Shown: positions 54,958-64,000 of the stretch, in pieces
Layout of the letters: the number at the start of each line of letters is the position of its first letter
Numbering within the stretch: the stretch's first letter is position 1
NCBI GenBank assembly: GCA_033297075.1
Contig: MU858051.1
Span: 186,001 to 250,000 of the forward strand
Direction: 5' to 3'
DNA length: 64,000 bases
From: Rhypophila decipiens
Taxonomy: Eukaryota > Ascomycota > Sordariomycetes > Sordariales > Naviculisporaceae
Translations under genes and position numbers: made by a program
The notes under the pieces: model-generated
What the model was told of the DNA's origin: nothing
Databases searched by the model: none
Seen by the model: the letters and a program-made list of their open reading frames with translations, nothing else

Positions 54958-55587
54958 TTTGTCGTTGAATTGTGAGTGAGTCGGTGGGCGGTTTAAGAGA
55001 ATAAATGTAATTTGAACGTCGGTACTTTGCTCCACTGATTGTTGAGGTAAGAACGTGAGACGAAGCAAAGATACTTTATAGGGTTGTCGTGAATTTATCA
55101 GAAGACCAAGTGTATTCAGTTGATGCGAGATTAATTGTCAGGCGAAAAAAAAAATGTATAAAGTGAAAAAAGACGTTCCTAGGCGGCACTTGGAAAGCAG
55201 TTGTGAATGAAGTTGTGCTTGTCACAGCACGAAGACCTCAGATGTGGGGCTCCAAAAGGTTGCCAGGAGGACCATCCCAACAACGACAACATAAGAAAAA
55301 GGAGTAAAATTAAATTGTTAGGCAGCGAATCAGTTTAATCTAAAGTCTGTATGTTCTAATGGTAGTACTTTGAAAAACCTGATGAATTTTTATCGCCGCG
55401 TCGTTCGGCTTCCTTGAAAGGAGCATTGAACTGAACGAGTTGCATTGTCTGTCAGCAACGAATGACGAGATGCAAATGTGGCCTGTAGCTGTAGCTTGCA
55501 CACTATCCTGATGGTATGACATATCAAAAAGTGCTGAGAACAGTAAGTAGTCCTTTGGTCCATTCCCTTTCATACAGGGACTATCTC
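54958..55587. other. Spacer between DPH6 and the GPATCH11-like gene
   Basis: 630 bp. Both flanking genes are on the minus strand, so this holds the promoter of the GPATCH11-like gene (left end) and the 3' flank of DPH6's downstream side. It contains a 10-A run at about 55145-55154. No gene is supported. Confidence 0.45.
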
Positions 55588-58464
55588 TCATCTCTCGAAA
55601 ATGCTCTGATAGACCGTCACCGAGGCAAGCCTCTCACCCTTGACAGTCCCGTTCCAGAGCGACCTACAAGGCACGACGGGGACAGACGACGAGATCATCT
55701 CCGCCTGAGCGCCTCGGTATACACCCGCATCCACGTACCTCACCACGATGGTCGGCCGTTCATCAGTCCAATCGTTACCTGATGACGTCCCGCGAGTACC
55801 CAATCGAGCGATAGCTTCCCTAGCAAACTGGTCTTGCTCCTTGCACGACCATTCCCGTGCTATAGACTGCGAAACAGACAGCGCAGAATCCAATCTCGAC
55901 GACAACAAGGACACCTCTTGGTCCTTCGATACCTCCTCCGCCACGATGGTCTGCACCATCCTCACACCGCTCGATCCAACAATCGTCTGATAAACAGACA
56001 GATTCTTCCTCCTTTCCCCTTTCAAAACCAGTACATCGTCCTGATCCCCTCCCGCAATTCCCATATGAGCATGCCACTCCACCCCAGCGCCCCTAGGTAG
56101 CTCTTCCACCTCGGCGACGAACAACGGGGGAACCATGGCCCGTCTTTTCTCTTTCTTGCTGCTCGTTATACCATTCCCATTGCCTCCAACCTCGTTGGAT
56201 CCATCTTCATCCAAGACAGTCCAATCTGGCAACTTCTGCCCCTTGGCCTTTTCCCCGTCACCAGCAGCAGCAAAAGACATGTACCGCGTGTTAAACCTGC
56301 GATCCCACAGATCAGGACCTGCCTCATCTTCCTCTTCCTCACTATCCCCATCACCCTCATCGTCTCCTCTATCCCGCTTCTTCTTTTCAGACCACATATG
56401 CGCAGCCTCCCAAGCCCTACCCGCCAATTGGGCCTTTTCCCCCAAAGCCATCGCCAATGCCCCGCTCTCAACATCATCGTTGTCATCCTCAGACTTGGCA
56501 GATTCCTCCTGCTGCCTAGGGAAATAAACAACCGCACTACTCCACCAGCGGACATCAACATCAGCCCCAATCCGCCAAAGATGCTGCAGCGACAAAACAA
56601 GCTGGCACCCAAGCGAGTCCGACGACGCAGGAGGCAAAGCCATCGTCGCTGGGACTAGAGGTATTTGTCCAGCTATACTGACGAGCCTCAGTCCGTCCCC
56701 AGAGTCTGTTGTTGAAGAGGACCCCAAACTCGCCAACGGAAAGGAAATAGCCTGACTGTACGGTCCTATATTCGCTGGCGCCCAGTATGACCTCGACTGA
56801 ACATGAAGACCCTGTCTTTGGCTTGGATCTTGTTTCAAATTGGTATGAACGGCCAGGGCGATGGATATCTTTGCGTCCCGAGGCAAAAGAGAGTCCCCGC
56901 ACGAGATGGTGACTCGGGATGGAGGATTTGGCGCGTTGAACAATGATCCGTAGATGGCGTTTATAGATGGGAAATCGGCCATTTGGCGGAGGACGATTGT
57001 CGAGTTGATTATCGCTGTGGGAGTGAGTTTGTGCTGTTGCAGACGTTGGCGGATCTGGGTTACTATTGAGGTTGTCTGTTCTTTGATAGAGGACGACGGT
57101 GAGCCGGACATGAAGAACCATTGTTGGAGTTTTTCATCTTTGGGTTCTTGTTGATTGCCTAAATTTGGCAAGTCATGCTCTCCAAATTGTTGCTGATCTA
57201 CTTGAACATGCTCGGCGGCCGGTTTGTCGGTGTCGTTGAAGGTGGACAAGCCATCTAGCACATTGACAAACCTATCATGCAGGAGATCTGGAATCCTGAC
57301 TGTGCGGTGTGTATTCTTCGCAGCGTCATGTCCAAGACTTCCTTCCTCTTTGTCTTGTACGCGAGCACCTCGGAGACTCAACCAGGCGGTCCCGCCGCCC
57401 TCGTTGATGACCCGCCGGCCCTTCTCATCAACCACGATATGTTTCTTGAACAACTCCGGAGGCCCATCCAGCACGAGGGTTTCAAATTCCCCGCCTTCTC
57501 CAATGACAGCCCCCTTTTCAGCCGTCCCAAAGCGGCTCATGGCTCGAGCAACTTTCTCCTTGCCGTCTGCACTGGCGACGTTGGTCCATAGGAACGACTC
57601 GTCCAGCCCGCCGCTGGCAACTTTTATGATACGGGCTTCCAAGCCCACAGCTGCCATGTCGTCTAGCAGCTGGGCATCAGACCCTGCCGCTGATCCTCCT
57701 CCTAAAGACCCAGGCTGTATGGGAACAGGAAGGGTAGGAAACTTCCACAAATAAGCAAGGGGTACCAGCCCCAACCGGGTTGCCACGGATTCCACGCGTG
57801 TGCGCTGGTATGTGCTCAGGATAGCACCGGCACAGATGGCATTGGCCTCGGGGTGTGCCGCCTTGATAGCCTCGAGGAGGGGAATCATGGACTCTGTCTC
57901 ATCCTCAGACGATGAGCCGCCAGGAGAGTAATCCTTGCCATGCTGGCCAGCATCGCCCTCGATGGCCTTCCGATAGAGCGGGATCCCCGTTGCCTCGGCG
58001 TAGAGAGGGATTACTTGGTGGCCCACGGTTTGGTACATGAAGCTGTTGAGATCTTCTTCTTCTTTTTCCTCTGTCTCGGTTGCAGCGGTCGAGTCTTGGA
58101 CCGTACCCGACCCCGTTCCCGCTGGGGAACCTCCGGCTCGTCCTGGGCCGTGCCCGTGCCCGTGACCGTGGCCATGGCCCTGGGCCTCGCCTGGGAGTAA
58201 CACCGTGACAGCGGTACCTTCATCGACAGGGGCCTCTTCTCCGGCCGCAGCCCTGGCCCCTGCAACGCTGGTCTCCTCCCGATGGGTCGTCGCCCGAGGA
58301 GAACATGTTCTTCCCGCCGGATGCAGATTAGCCAGGGCCACAACCCGATGGCCATTTGCCAGGCAGTGAAGAATCGAAAAGAAGCTGTCTTTGCCTCCAG
58401 AGACGAGAGCAATCACGCTCAGGCCTTCTTCACTGGCCGCTGCCGGGGCCACCGACGACGCCAT
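55588..58464 (-). CDS. dph6: Diphthine-ammonia ligase (DPH6) fused to two RidA-like domains (958 aa)
   Basis: Single exon. The N-terminal domain is an adenine-nucleotide alpha-hydrolase/ATP pyrophosphatase with the PP-loop SGGKDS at 22-27. Its later conserved parts include AICAGAILSTYQRTRVESVA and IGEGGEFETLVLDGP. Two YjgF/RidA-like domains follow (about 443-556 and 557-650; second start WAPANIGPYSQAISF). The C-terminal region (about 650-958) is less conserved, with acidic loops. The order matches yeast Dph6. Dph6 amidates diphthine to diphthamide on elongation factor 2, the last step of that modification. The PP-loop domain carries a large insert (about 52-135) containing five Gly-His repeats (96-105) and acidic runs. 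The protein is much longer than yeast Dph6 (about 685 residues), mainly through such inserts and the C-terminus. Confidence 0.9.
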   Translation of the reverse strand: MASSVAPAAASEEGLSVIALVSGGKDSFFSILHCLANGHRVVALANLHPAGRTCSPRATTHREETSVAGARAAAGEEAPVDEGTAVTVLLPGEAQGHGHGHGHGHGPGRAGGSPAGTGSGTVQDSTAATETEEKEEEDLNSFMYQTVGHQVIPLYAEATGIPLYRKAIEGDAGQHGKDYSPGGSSSEDETESMIPLLEAIKAAHPEANAICAGAILSTYQRTRVESVATRLGLVPLAYLWKFPTLPVPIQPGSLGGGSAAGSDAQLLDDMAAVGLEARIIKVASGGLDESFLWTNVASADGKEKVARAMSRFGTAEKGAVIGEGGEFETLVLDGPPELFKKHIVVDEKGRRVINEGGGTAWLSLRGARVQDKEEGSLGHDAAKNTHRTVRIPDLLHDRFVNVLDGLSTFNDTDKPAAEHVQVDQQQFGEHDLPNLGNQQEPKDEKLQQWFFMSGSPSSSIKEQTTSIVTQIRQRLQQHKLTPTAIINSTIVLRQMADFPSINAIYGSLFNAPNPPSRVTISCGDSLLPRDAKISIALAVHTNLKQDPSQRQGLHVQSRSYWAPANIGPYSQAISFPLASLGSSSTTDSGDGLRLVSIAGQIPLVPATMALPPASSDSLGCQLVLSLQHLWRIGADVDVRWWSSAVVYFPRQQEESAKSEDDNDDVESGALAMALGEKAQLAGRAWEAAHMWSEKKKRDRGDDEGDGDSEEEEDEAGPDLWDRRFNTRYMSFAAAGDGEKAKGQKLPDWTVLDEDGSNEVGGNGNGITSSKKEKRRAMVPPLFVAEVEELPRGAGVEWHAHMGIAGGDQDDVLVLKGERRKNLSVYQTIVGSSGVRMVQTIVAEEVSKDQEVSLLSSRLDSALSVSQSIAREWSCKEQDQFAREAIARLGTRGTSSGNDWTDERPTIVVRYVDAGVYRGAQAEMISSSVPVVPCRSLWNGTVKGERLASVTVYQSIFER

Positions 58465-61400
58465 GGTCGACCGTCGACCAAATTCTTTTTCGTTTCGTCA
58501 ACACCGTCCTCTTGGCAAACGCAGACACTCGGGTACTATTGATTAACCGGTATGGTTATCAGTCCGTGTCCTACCTAGGCTGGGATCCGAATGATGGAAT
58601 TGGGGGCGGTCGGAGCGCAAAACAACCAGGAAGGGATCTCGGCCTAGAACTATGGCTCTCCGGTTATGGACTTGGCAGCACCGCGGTGATGGATGTGAAA
58701 AGCTAGTGAACTCCGTAGAATATCCGCAGGTACGGTTAAGAATTGCCTTTCCGTTCTCCGTCAGTGGGGTAGTAATTACACAGAATGCCAGAAACTCCAC
58801 GGAATAAAATGAAGATCATGAGAGATGAGCTTGTCGCGGTGGACCGTTTGGGATGGGCAAAAAATACACGATCCTGTGGCATCAAAGAATACGATCAGTC
58901 TTTCTCGGTGAATTATCACAGCTGTTATTGTGGAGGAGCTATTACACTAGGTATTCCAGGTGGAGAGCATGCACGGTGGTGAGGTTTGCGATACACAGTG
59001 CGCTGTACAGAGTAATGAGTATTCCGTCCTTCTCATAAAACGCGAGTCAACCGATGACCTGACAGGTTAAACTGATGATATTCTCACGTACGATTGCACT
59101 GTCGAGTAAAATATGATATATTAAATTACTGCTCCATCACTTTCAAGACAACGAACTCCGGGGAATAAAGTCACTAATGAAGTGAAGCAAACCTGGCATT
59201 CCGTATTACTCGAGGTTAGATGCTATCTGATCCTGTTACACAGTACAGGTTGTATCGTTTCGTAACGGCCAAAAGACGCTGTATTACCATATACAGGGCT
59301 TTATAGGGCGTATCTCCTGCTATATCGACCTCCAGCCTTTCGCACGAGTTTAACAGAATCCAATTTTTCAGCATGATGTATCTGTCATTATCAGTGTCCC
59401 AGCGGAAGCCTTCCGTCAGACCTGAAGTGGGCAGAAAACACAGCCGTATCAGTGCACTGTGCACCATCCATGCTCACTAGCCCAGCGAACAGGTCCACCC
59501 TGGATTCTGAGCCGTCAGTGGAACGGATCGCTGGATCTGTCCCGGATAGTGGGGCCGGCATCGTATTTTTCTATCGTAGCGTATCTGTAAGGATTCAGTA
59601 TAGCGTTACAAACCCAACAAAGTCGACGACTCGACCCGAGACCGATGACAACAGACTCCTCACTTCTAAGGTACCTATCATCTAGCGTACGGAGCACAAT
59701 GGAGAATTTTATTCAGCCATTTTAGTGATCATGAAGAAATTGTTCAAGCTTCGGTCCTTCTTTTCTATCTAATCTTCTTCAACTCCACTGCGGCCTCCTC
59801 AGTTGATGCTTGTTTGTTTTGGCGTCTCATCATTGATTCTGAGCAATGAACATCATCAGCGTGTGATGATCAATAGTCTGCAGCACGCGAGAGACAGACA
59901 GGATATCCACTCCGGCGAGAGGAGAAGCAAAGTTGACGATAACATCTTTGCTTCTTTCCTTCTATGGACATCTAGACTCTGGAACGAAATATTTCTTAGC
60001 CGTTCTATCCGTCAAGATGTCGATTTCGGGTTCGGGATCTGCAGCGACGTTTTTCCTGCTGGTCTACCCAACCCAAGCCCCGAGTCTCACGGCTGTCACT
60101 TTTTTCTTTTTATTCTGCCGCAGCCGTGAGGCTATCTTTCGTCCCGTAGTTGACTAGAAGATGATTATTCGGGATCCACGCCGTTCCCGTCGTGGATTGG
60201 CACTGCAGCGGACAACGACCGACGCCATCCATGTGCTTGACACCTTCTTATTCTGCGTGCCTTGCCTCCTTTCATACCATTCATGTCCGTACCGCAGGAG
60301 TCTGCCACGCCATCCAGCCTTGCCTTGCCTTGCCATCCTCCCGTTCGCCATACTGTATGTGGGCCATCACCATGTGCCGATATGTACCTCCACGGCGCAC
60401 CCAAACCCCAGCCAGCACGGAAGTGGAATCTTTTCAGTTCCTCATCCATCGATGATGATTCCTGTTCACACATTCCAGCCTGTGACTGTGACTGCCGAAA
60501 AGAACTTTTGTCTCTGAAGATCACCCAGATTTTCCGAAATTGGAACACACATGTATCCATATCCGTATATGTAGATGATATATGCACGTCCCGGCTGTAT
60601 GTACAGTCCCTACCCAAAAAGGATCTCTCAGTCTCACCGTTTTAATCTATTCTCTATGCTCGAAGTTTATTTCTGGTGCGAGTCCGCTTCTGCTGTTGGT
60701 GTCGATGTTACATCCAACCAAGTCCAGAGTTCCCATGACATGACATCTGCCATTACCCATCTTCCATAATGGTGGCCTTGCTGGTTGCTCGCTTTCGGGA
60801 GTAACTCTACGGGTATCTATTCTACTTGAGGAAGATGCTGTGAGAACTGTGAGATCGCACACTCGTTGCTCTTTTCTGATGCCGCGAGAGCCTGCTGTTC
60901 ACAGCAAAAGGTAGGTGCTGATCTGTGGAATCCTCCATGCACAACGCCAGTACAGTACCTGCATATTCACAAACAACCAACTCACATCAACTGTATCTCA
61001 CTGCTTGCAGTGCTACTCACATCTTCTTTTTTTTCTCCTCCTGTGGTGGTTACAGAATCAACGATTCCAAAAACAGCAGGAGCTATTACCGCAGCTTCTG
61101 TAATCCCCTTTTAGCCACCTCTGTCTAATAAACTGTACATGGCCTGAGGACTGTACATCAAGGAGTTGCTGATGATTCGCAACTACCGCGTCAAACGCCT
61201 GGCGTTTCCCAAAAGCAAACTGCATGTCTTTTTTCCATATTTGTGGAGGCAGGTATGTCAAGAAATCATAGCCCCGAAAGAGGCGCCATGGTTTGTACGC
61301 CATGGGGATAGAACTCTCAATTTTGTTTGGCTTGCTTCTCCGAGGGGAGCAGAAAAACAACAGATATCCAATTACTACCGTGATGGATAGCCAAGAGAGC

Positions 61401-62446
61401 TGAATGAGATAAACAAAGTCAATCAAACAGCCAAGAAAGAAGAGGAAGCTCCCATAAAGAGATATCAAACATACGGGTATGATACCAAAACATAATAATA
61501 CAATATGTAGAAGAGAAGATAAAACTGTTGAGAACAAGAATATGGATACAGATATCAACAGATATGAAGCAAGCAAAACAATTGAGTAATTGGGCCAAAA
61601 CTGTGTGTCCTCGTCAAAGTCAAAGAAACACTATCAACAAAAAGCAATAAAGTGACAGCGGCAGTGGGCAGTCGGAAAGAAAAAAAGAAACCAGTCTCGT
61701 TCTTTCCGCCACCATAAATTGCTTTTTCTTCAAATATTTGTTTGCGTTTGTTTTTACACAATTACAACGAGCGTAAGAAATAGAAAGATTCAACAAGAGA
61801 ACCTGGGACACACAACAAAATCAAGTCAAACAAGACAAGAGAGCACAAGAATTGAACCAAAAAAGTGTTTTCAAACAACCGCTTAAATTTCTTCACCAAA
61901 AATCGCAAAAGAATTGATTGCCGATTTTCGCATTTCCCTTGCCTGTCATGCTTCTTGTGCTTCATGATGTGCTTTGCTCTTCGAAATAGATAAGAAAGAT
62001 ACAAGCGCTTCTGGGTGAGAAGGAGAAAATAAGGGGTGTTCATAGTACATATAAAGAAGAGAAGATAAAATATAGTCAGAAGAGAATAAAGTGACAGATA
62101 TGTAAATGCTGCAGAACGAGAATGTCAATCGCTGCTTTTAGCTGTCGCTAGTCCACCCACCATCCCCGGAAGAATTGCGCCGTTGAAAAAGAAAAAAGAG
62201 CACCAAAAATACAGGCCAGTTTTAAACCGTCGTTTCGTTATGGACCTCATGTGAGAATATATGCCTCTAGACCCTAGATGACCAGAGCAGGTCGGAGAAG
62301 TTTTGTGTTCGTCATCATCGTTCATGGCGGGACATCAATGGCGAAGGCACGTTCCAAGTGCGAGACCCATCGGCATTGTGAAGAGTGTGAGAAGAAGTGA
62401 AATTGTTTGTTGTGGAGCGGGATTGTCGCCGGGAGGGAATCCTACT
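58465..62446. other. About 4 kb without a recognisable gene
   Basis: The longest gene-free stretch in the window. Left part (58465-59700): short frames only. Middle (59800-60900): C/T-rich patches, no family. Right part (60900-62440): A-rich on the plus strand, so minus-strand frames look hydrophobic (for example 61058-61576, starting at TTG), which is a composition artefact. AGAAGAGAAGATAAAA occurs near 61511 and near 62053, and ATAAAGTGACAG near 61649 and near 62087. A long 3' UTR of the Seb1-like gene, a non-coding RNA or decayed sequence are all possible. Confidence 0.4.
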
Positions 62447-64000
62447 CTACTCGTGTCTTCTCAGGCCGTCATCGCTGCCTTCGTCTGACGACATGTCACT
62501 GCCGGAAATCTCGGCCGATACCTGGAACAAGACCTTGCCGAGGGATTGATGTTGATGGTGATGATGGTGATACTCGTCTTGGCCTGGGTGCATGGGGTTA
62601 CCCATCATGCCGTAATTAGCATATTGTCCCGGGTGCATGCCATGCATGGCGGCTGCGTCGCCGTCCTCGAGAACGCCCAAGTGGATGGCTCCTGCTCCGT
62701 GGGTGCGAGCATGTTGAGCCAGGTTGTCAGATCGCGAGAACTTCTTGCCGCAGTCATGGCACTCGAAGGGCTTCTCTTGGGTGTGGAGTGAGCGGTAATG
62801 GCGCTTCAGGTGCTCCTGGCGACGGAATCGGCGGTTGCACAGCTCGCAAACAAAAGTCTTAGAAGGGTCCTCAGTCAGAGACTGCTTGCGGCCACGACGG
62901 TTGGTAGGCGTTGGGCCGCCAGTGGCATTTCCGGCGTCTCCGGGAGGCGAGTTTGACTCGGAGTTGTTCTTGGCATCATTGTCATTGCCTGACTGGTTGT
63001 TGGAGGGGGAAGGCTGCTGCTCGGTGCTGCCCGATTGCGATCCAGCGGCACTGGTCATTGTGGGCTCAGTTGAGTCGTCAGCCGTCTTCTGACGTTTGGT
63101 TTGGCGAGAGTCTGAATCGTCACACGAATCGGCAGGGCTGGGAAGAGATCGCTTGGCGCCAACAGAGTGTTCAAGTTTGACTTCGACGTGGCTTGAAGCG
63201 TCAGAGCTGGCACGCGATCGGCTGGTCTGAGTGCAAGGGGCTTCACCGCCAAGATTGACAAGGCCGTTGACAAAGTCGTCCTCGGACTCAAAGTCAGAGA
63301 GGTCGTCAAAGGCGGGGAGTCCTGAAGGGAGCTGAGGGTTGAACTCAAAGTTGGCGAGCGTGGGAATGGGAGCTTTGACCAACGGCTCGTCCCGGACGTC
63401 AAATTTGTGCTCCTCGTCGTCACCAGCACCGAGGGGAAGACCGTCGAACTCGGGGGCAAGGGTTGGGTTGGTGGTCCCAACTGTGAGGTTTCGGGGGTCG
63501 CAAAAGTCAATGTCGTCGGATGAGACAGAGCGTGCGTAAGGGGAGGGTGAGGGAGAAAGTGAAGGGCACGAAGCGATGGAAAGGAGGTCGCTCGTGTTGT
63601 TGTGGTCTACTGTGACAAGCCCGGTTGCCTGGATTTGTGAGGGGAGGTACACTAAAAGCACGAGAAAAGAAGGTTTGGTTAGTCCAGCCACCAAAAAATT
63701 TGCATCCCAGCACAATGGTCAACTAAAAAAATGACAGGACAAAGCCCCGCAACAATTACGGCGGGAAAAAATACTAAGCCCCGGAAGTCCAAATAATGAA
63801 GGAGAGCCCCAGCAAATTGACTTTGCACACAAATTTAAACTCATCGCCAGCCATCATGCATTCTTCGACTTCTAGCAAGAACCAAACGATAAAATTGCAA
63901 CTTACTAGGTGTCATGGGTGGTGATGCGCAGTGGGACCAGTCGAGCTGAGGAAAGGTCTCGAGCTGGCCATCGACTTCGCATCCAGCTTTGCCGTCCAGA
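62447..64000 (-). CDS. Seb1/Msn2-like C2H2 stress-response transcription factor, 5' end outside window
   Basis: Two exons are visible: 64000-63906 (open at the window edge) and 63651-62447, joined across a 254-nt intron (donor GTAAGT, branch GGACTAACC, acceptor TTTTAG). The junction gives [19 protein letters not shown] Ser/Pro-rich region with [20 protein letters not shown] and [14 protein letters not shown] precedes acidic activation-like sequence and a KRQK nuclear signal. Two adjacent C2H2 fingers follow: [20 protein letters not shown] and [20 protein letters not shown]. The helix residues RRQEHLKR and SRSDNLAQ are those of Msn2/Msn4 and Trichoderma Seb1, which bind AGGGG stress elements. 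The C-terminus has a His-rich run and an acidic Ser/Asp end. It is expected to control osmotic, oxidative and growth responses; upstream kinase links are inference. Confidence 0.92.

Noticed and set aside
61058..61576. Hydrophobic 172-codon minus-strand frame
   Set aside because: It starts at TTG; the apparent membrane segments come from A-rich plus-strand DNA read as Phe, Leu, Ile and Ser codons.

Overview
The window is nuclear DNA of a filamentous ascomycete (Pezizomycotina), most likely a Sordariomycete. The evidence is short introns (about 50-110 nt, one of 254 nt) with GTANGT-type donors and CTAAC/CTGAC-type branch sites, GC-rich third codon positions, and fungus-specific families: a DUF2417 membrane hydrolase, a Seb1/Msn2-type zinc finger protein, an LRG1-type LIM-RhoGAP and a Dsc4-like DUF1746 protein. 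I cannot name the genus. No bacterial, viral or intact transposon genes were found; this is a chromosome-core, housekeeping-rich segment.

Layout, left to right: a 5'-end fragment of an unknown gene (-, 1-937); an unknown low-complexity gene (+, 2601-3221); a DUF2417 hydrolase (+, 4545-6267); LRG1-like RhoGAP (+, 8609-12449); a UBE2Z-like E2 (-, 13470-15202) head to head with RFC2 (+, 16263-17486); an unknown coiled-coil gene (-, 17685-19370) head to head with the spliceosomal helicase BRR2 (+, 20137-26778); a PWWP chromatin protein (+, 28145-30353); a repeat-bearing spacer with a (TC)33 tract and a 22-bp periodic array; ORC3 (+, 32216-34675); an unknown 187-aa gene (+, 36000-36563); SEC66 (-, 37198-38067) head to head with NPL4 (+, 38803-40920); mitochondrial carbamoyl-phosphate synthase large subunit (-, 41624-45290); Dsc4-like (+, 47505-48680); RCL1 (-, 48872-50101) head to head with a mitochondrial PPR protein (+, 50534-53122); an aberrant tRNA-like gene (53505-53619); GPATCH11-like (-, 53887-54957); DPH6-type diphthine-ammonia ligase (-, 55588-58464); about 4 kb without a recognisable gene; and the 3' part of a Seb1/Msn2-like factor (-, 62447 to the window edge).

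The genes serve core functions: DNA replication (RFC2, ORC3), splicing (BRR2), rRNA and translation (RCL1, DPH6), ER translocation and ubiquitin-dependent degradation (SEC66, NPL4, Dsc4-like, UBE2Z-like), arginine synthesis, mitochondrial expression, and Rho and stress signalling. I see no operon-like or biosynthetic cluster. Exon structures were worked out by hand from splice signals and reading phase, and every joined frame closes without an internal stop. I did not find a clearly new multi-gene system. The strongest items for follow-up are a composite control region upstream of the arginine gene, a 12-nt micro-exon next to the E2 active-site cysteine, a GC-AG intron in NPL4, the 22-bp periodic array, the aberrant tRNA-like locus, and several conserved-looking genes of unknown function.
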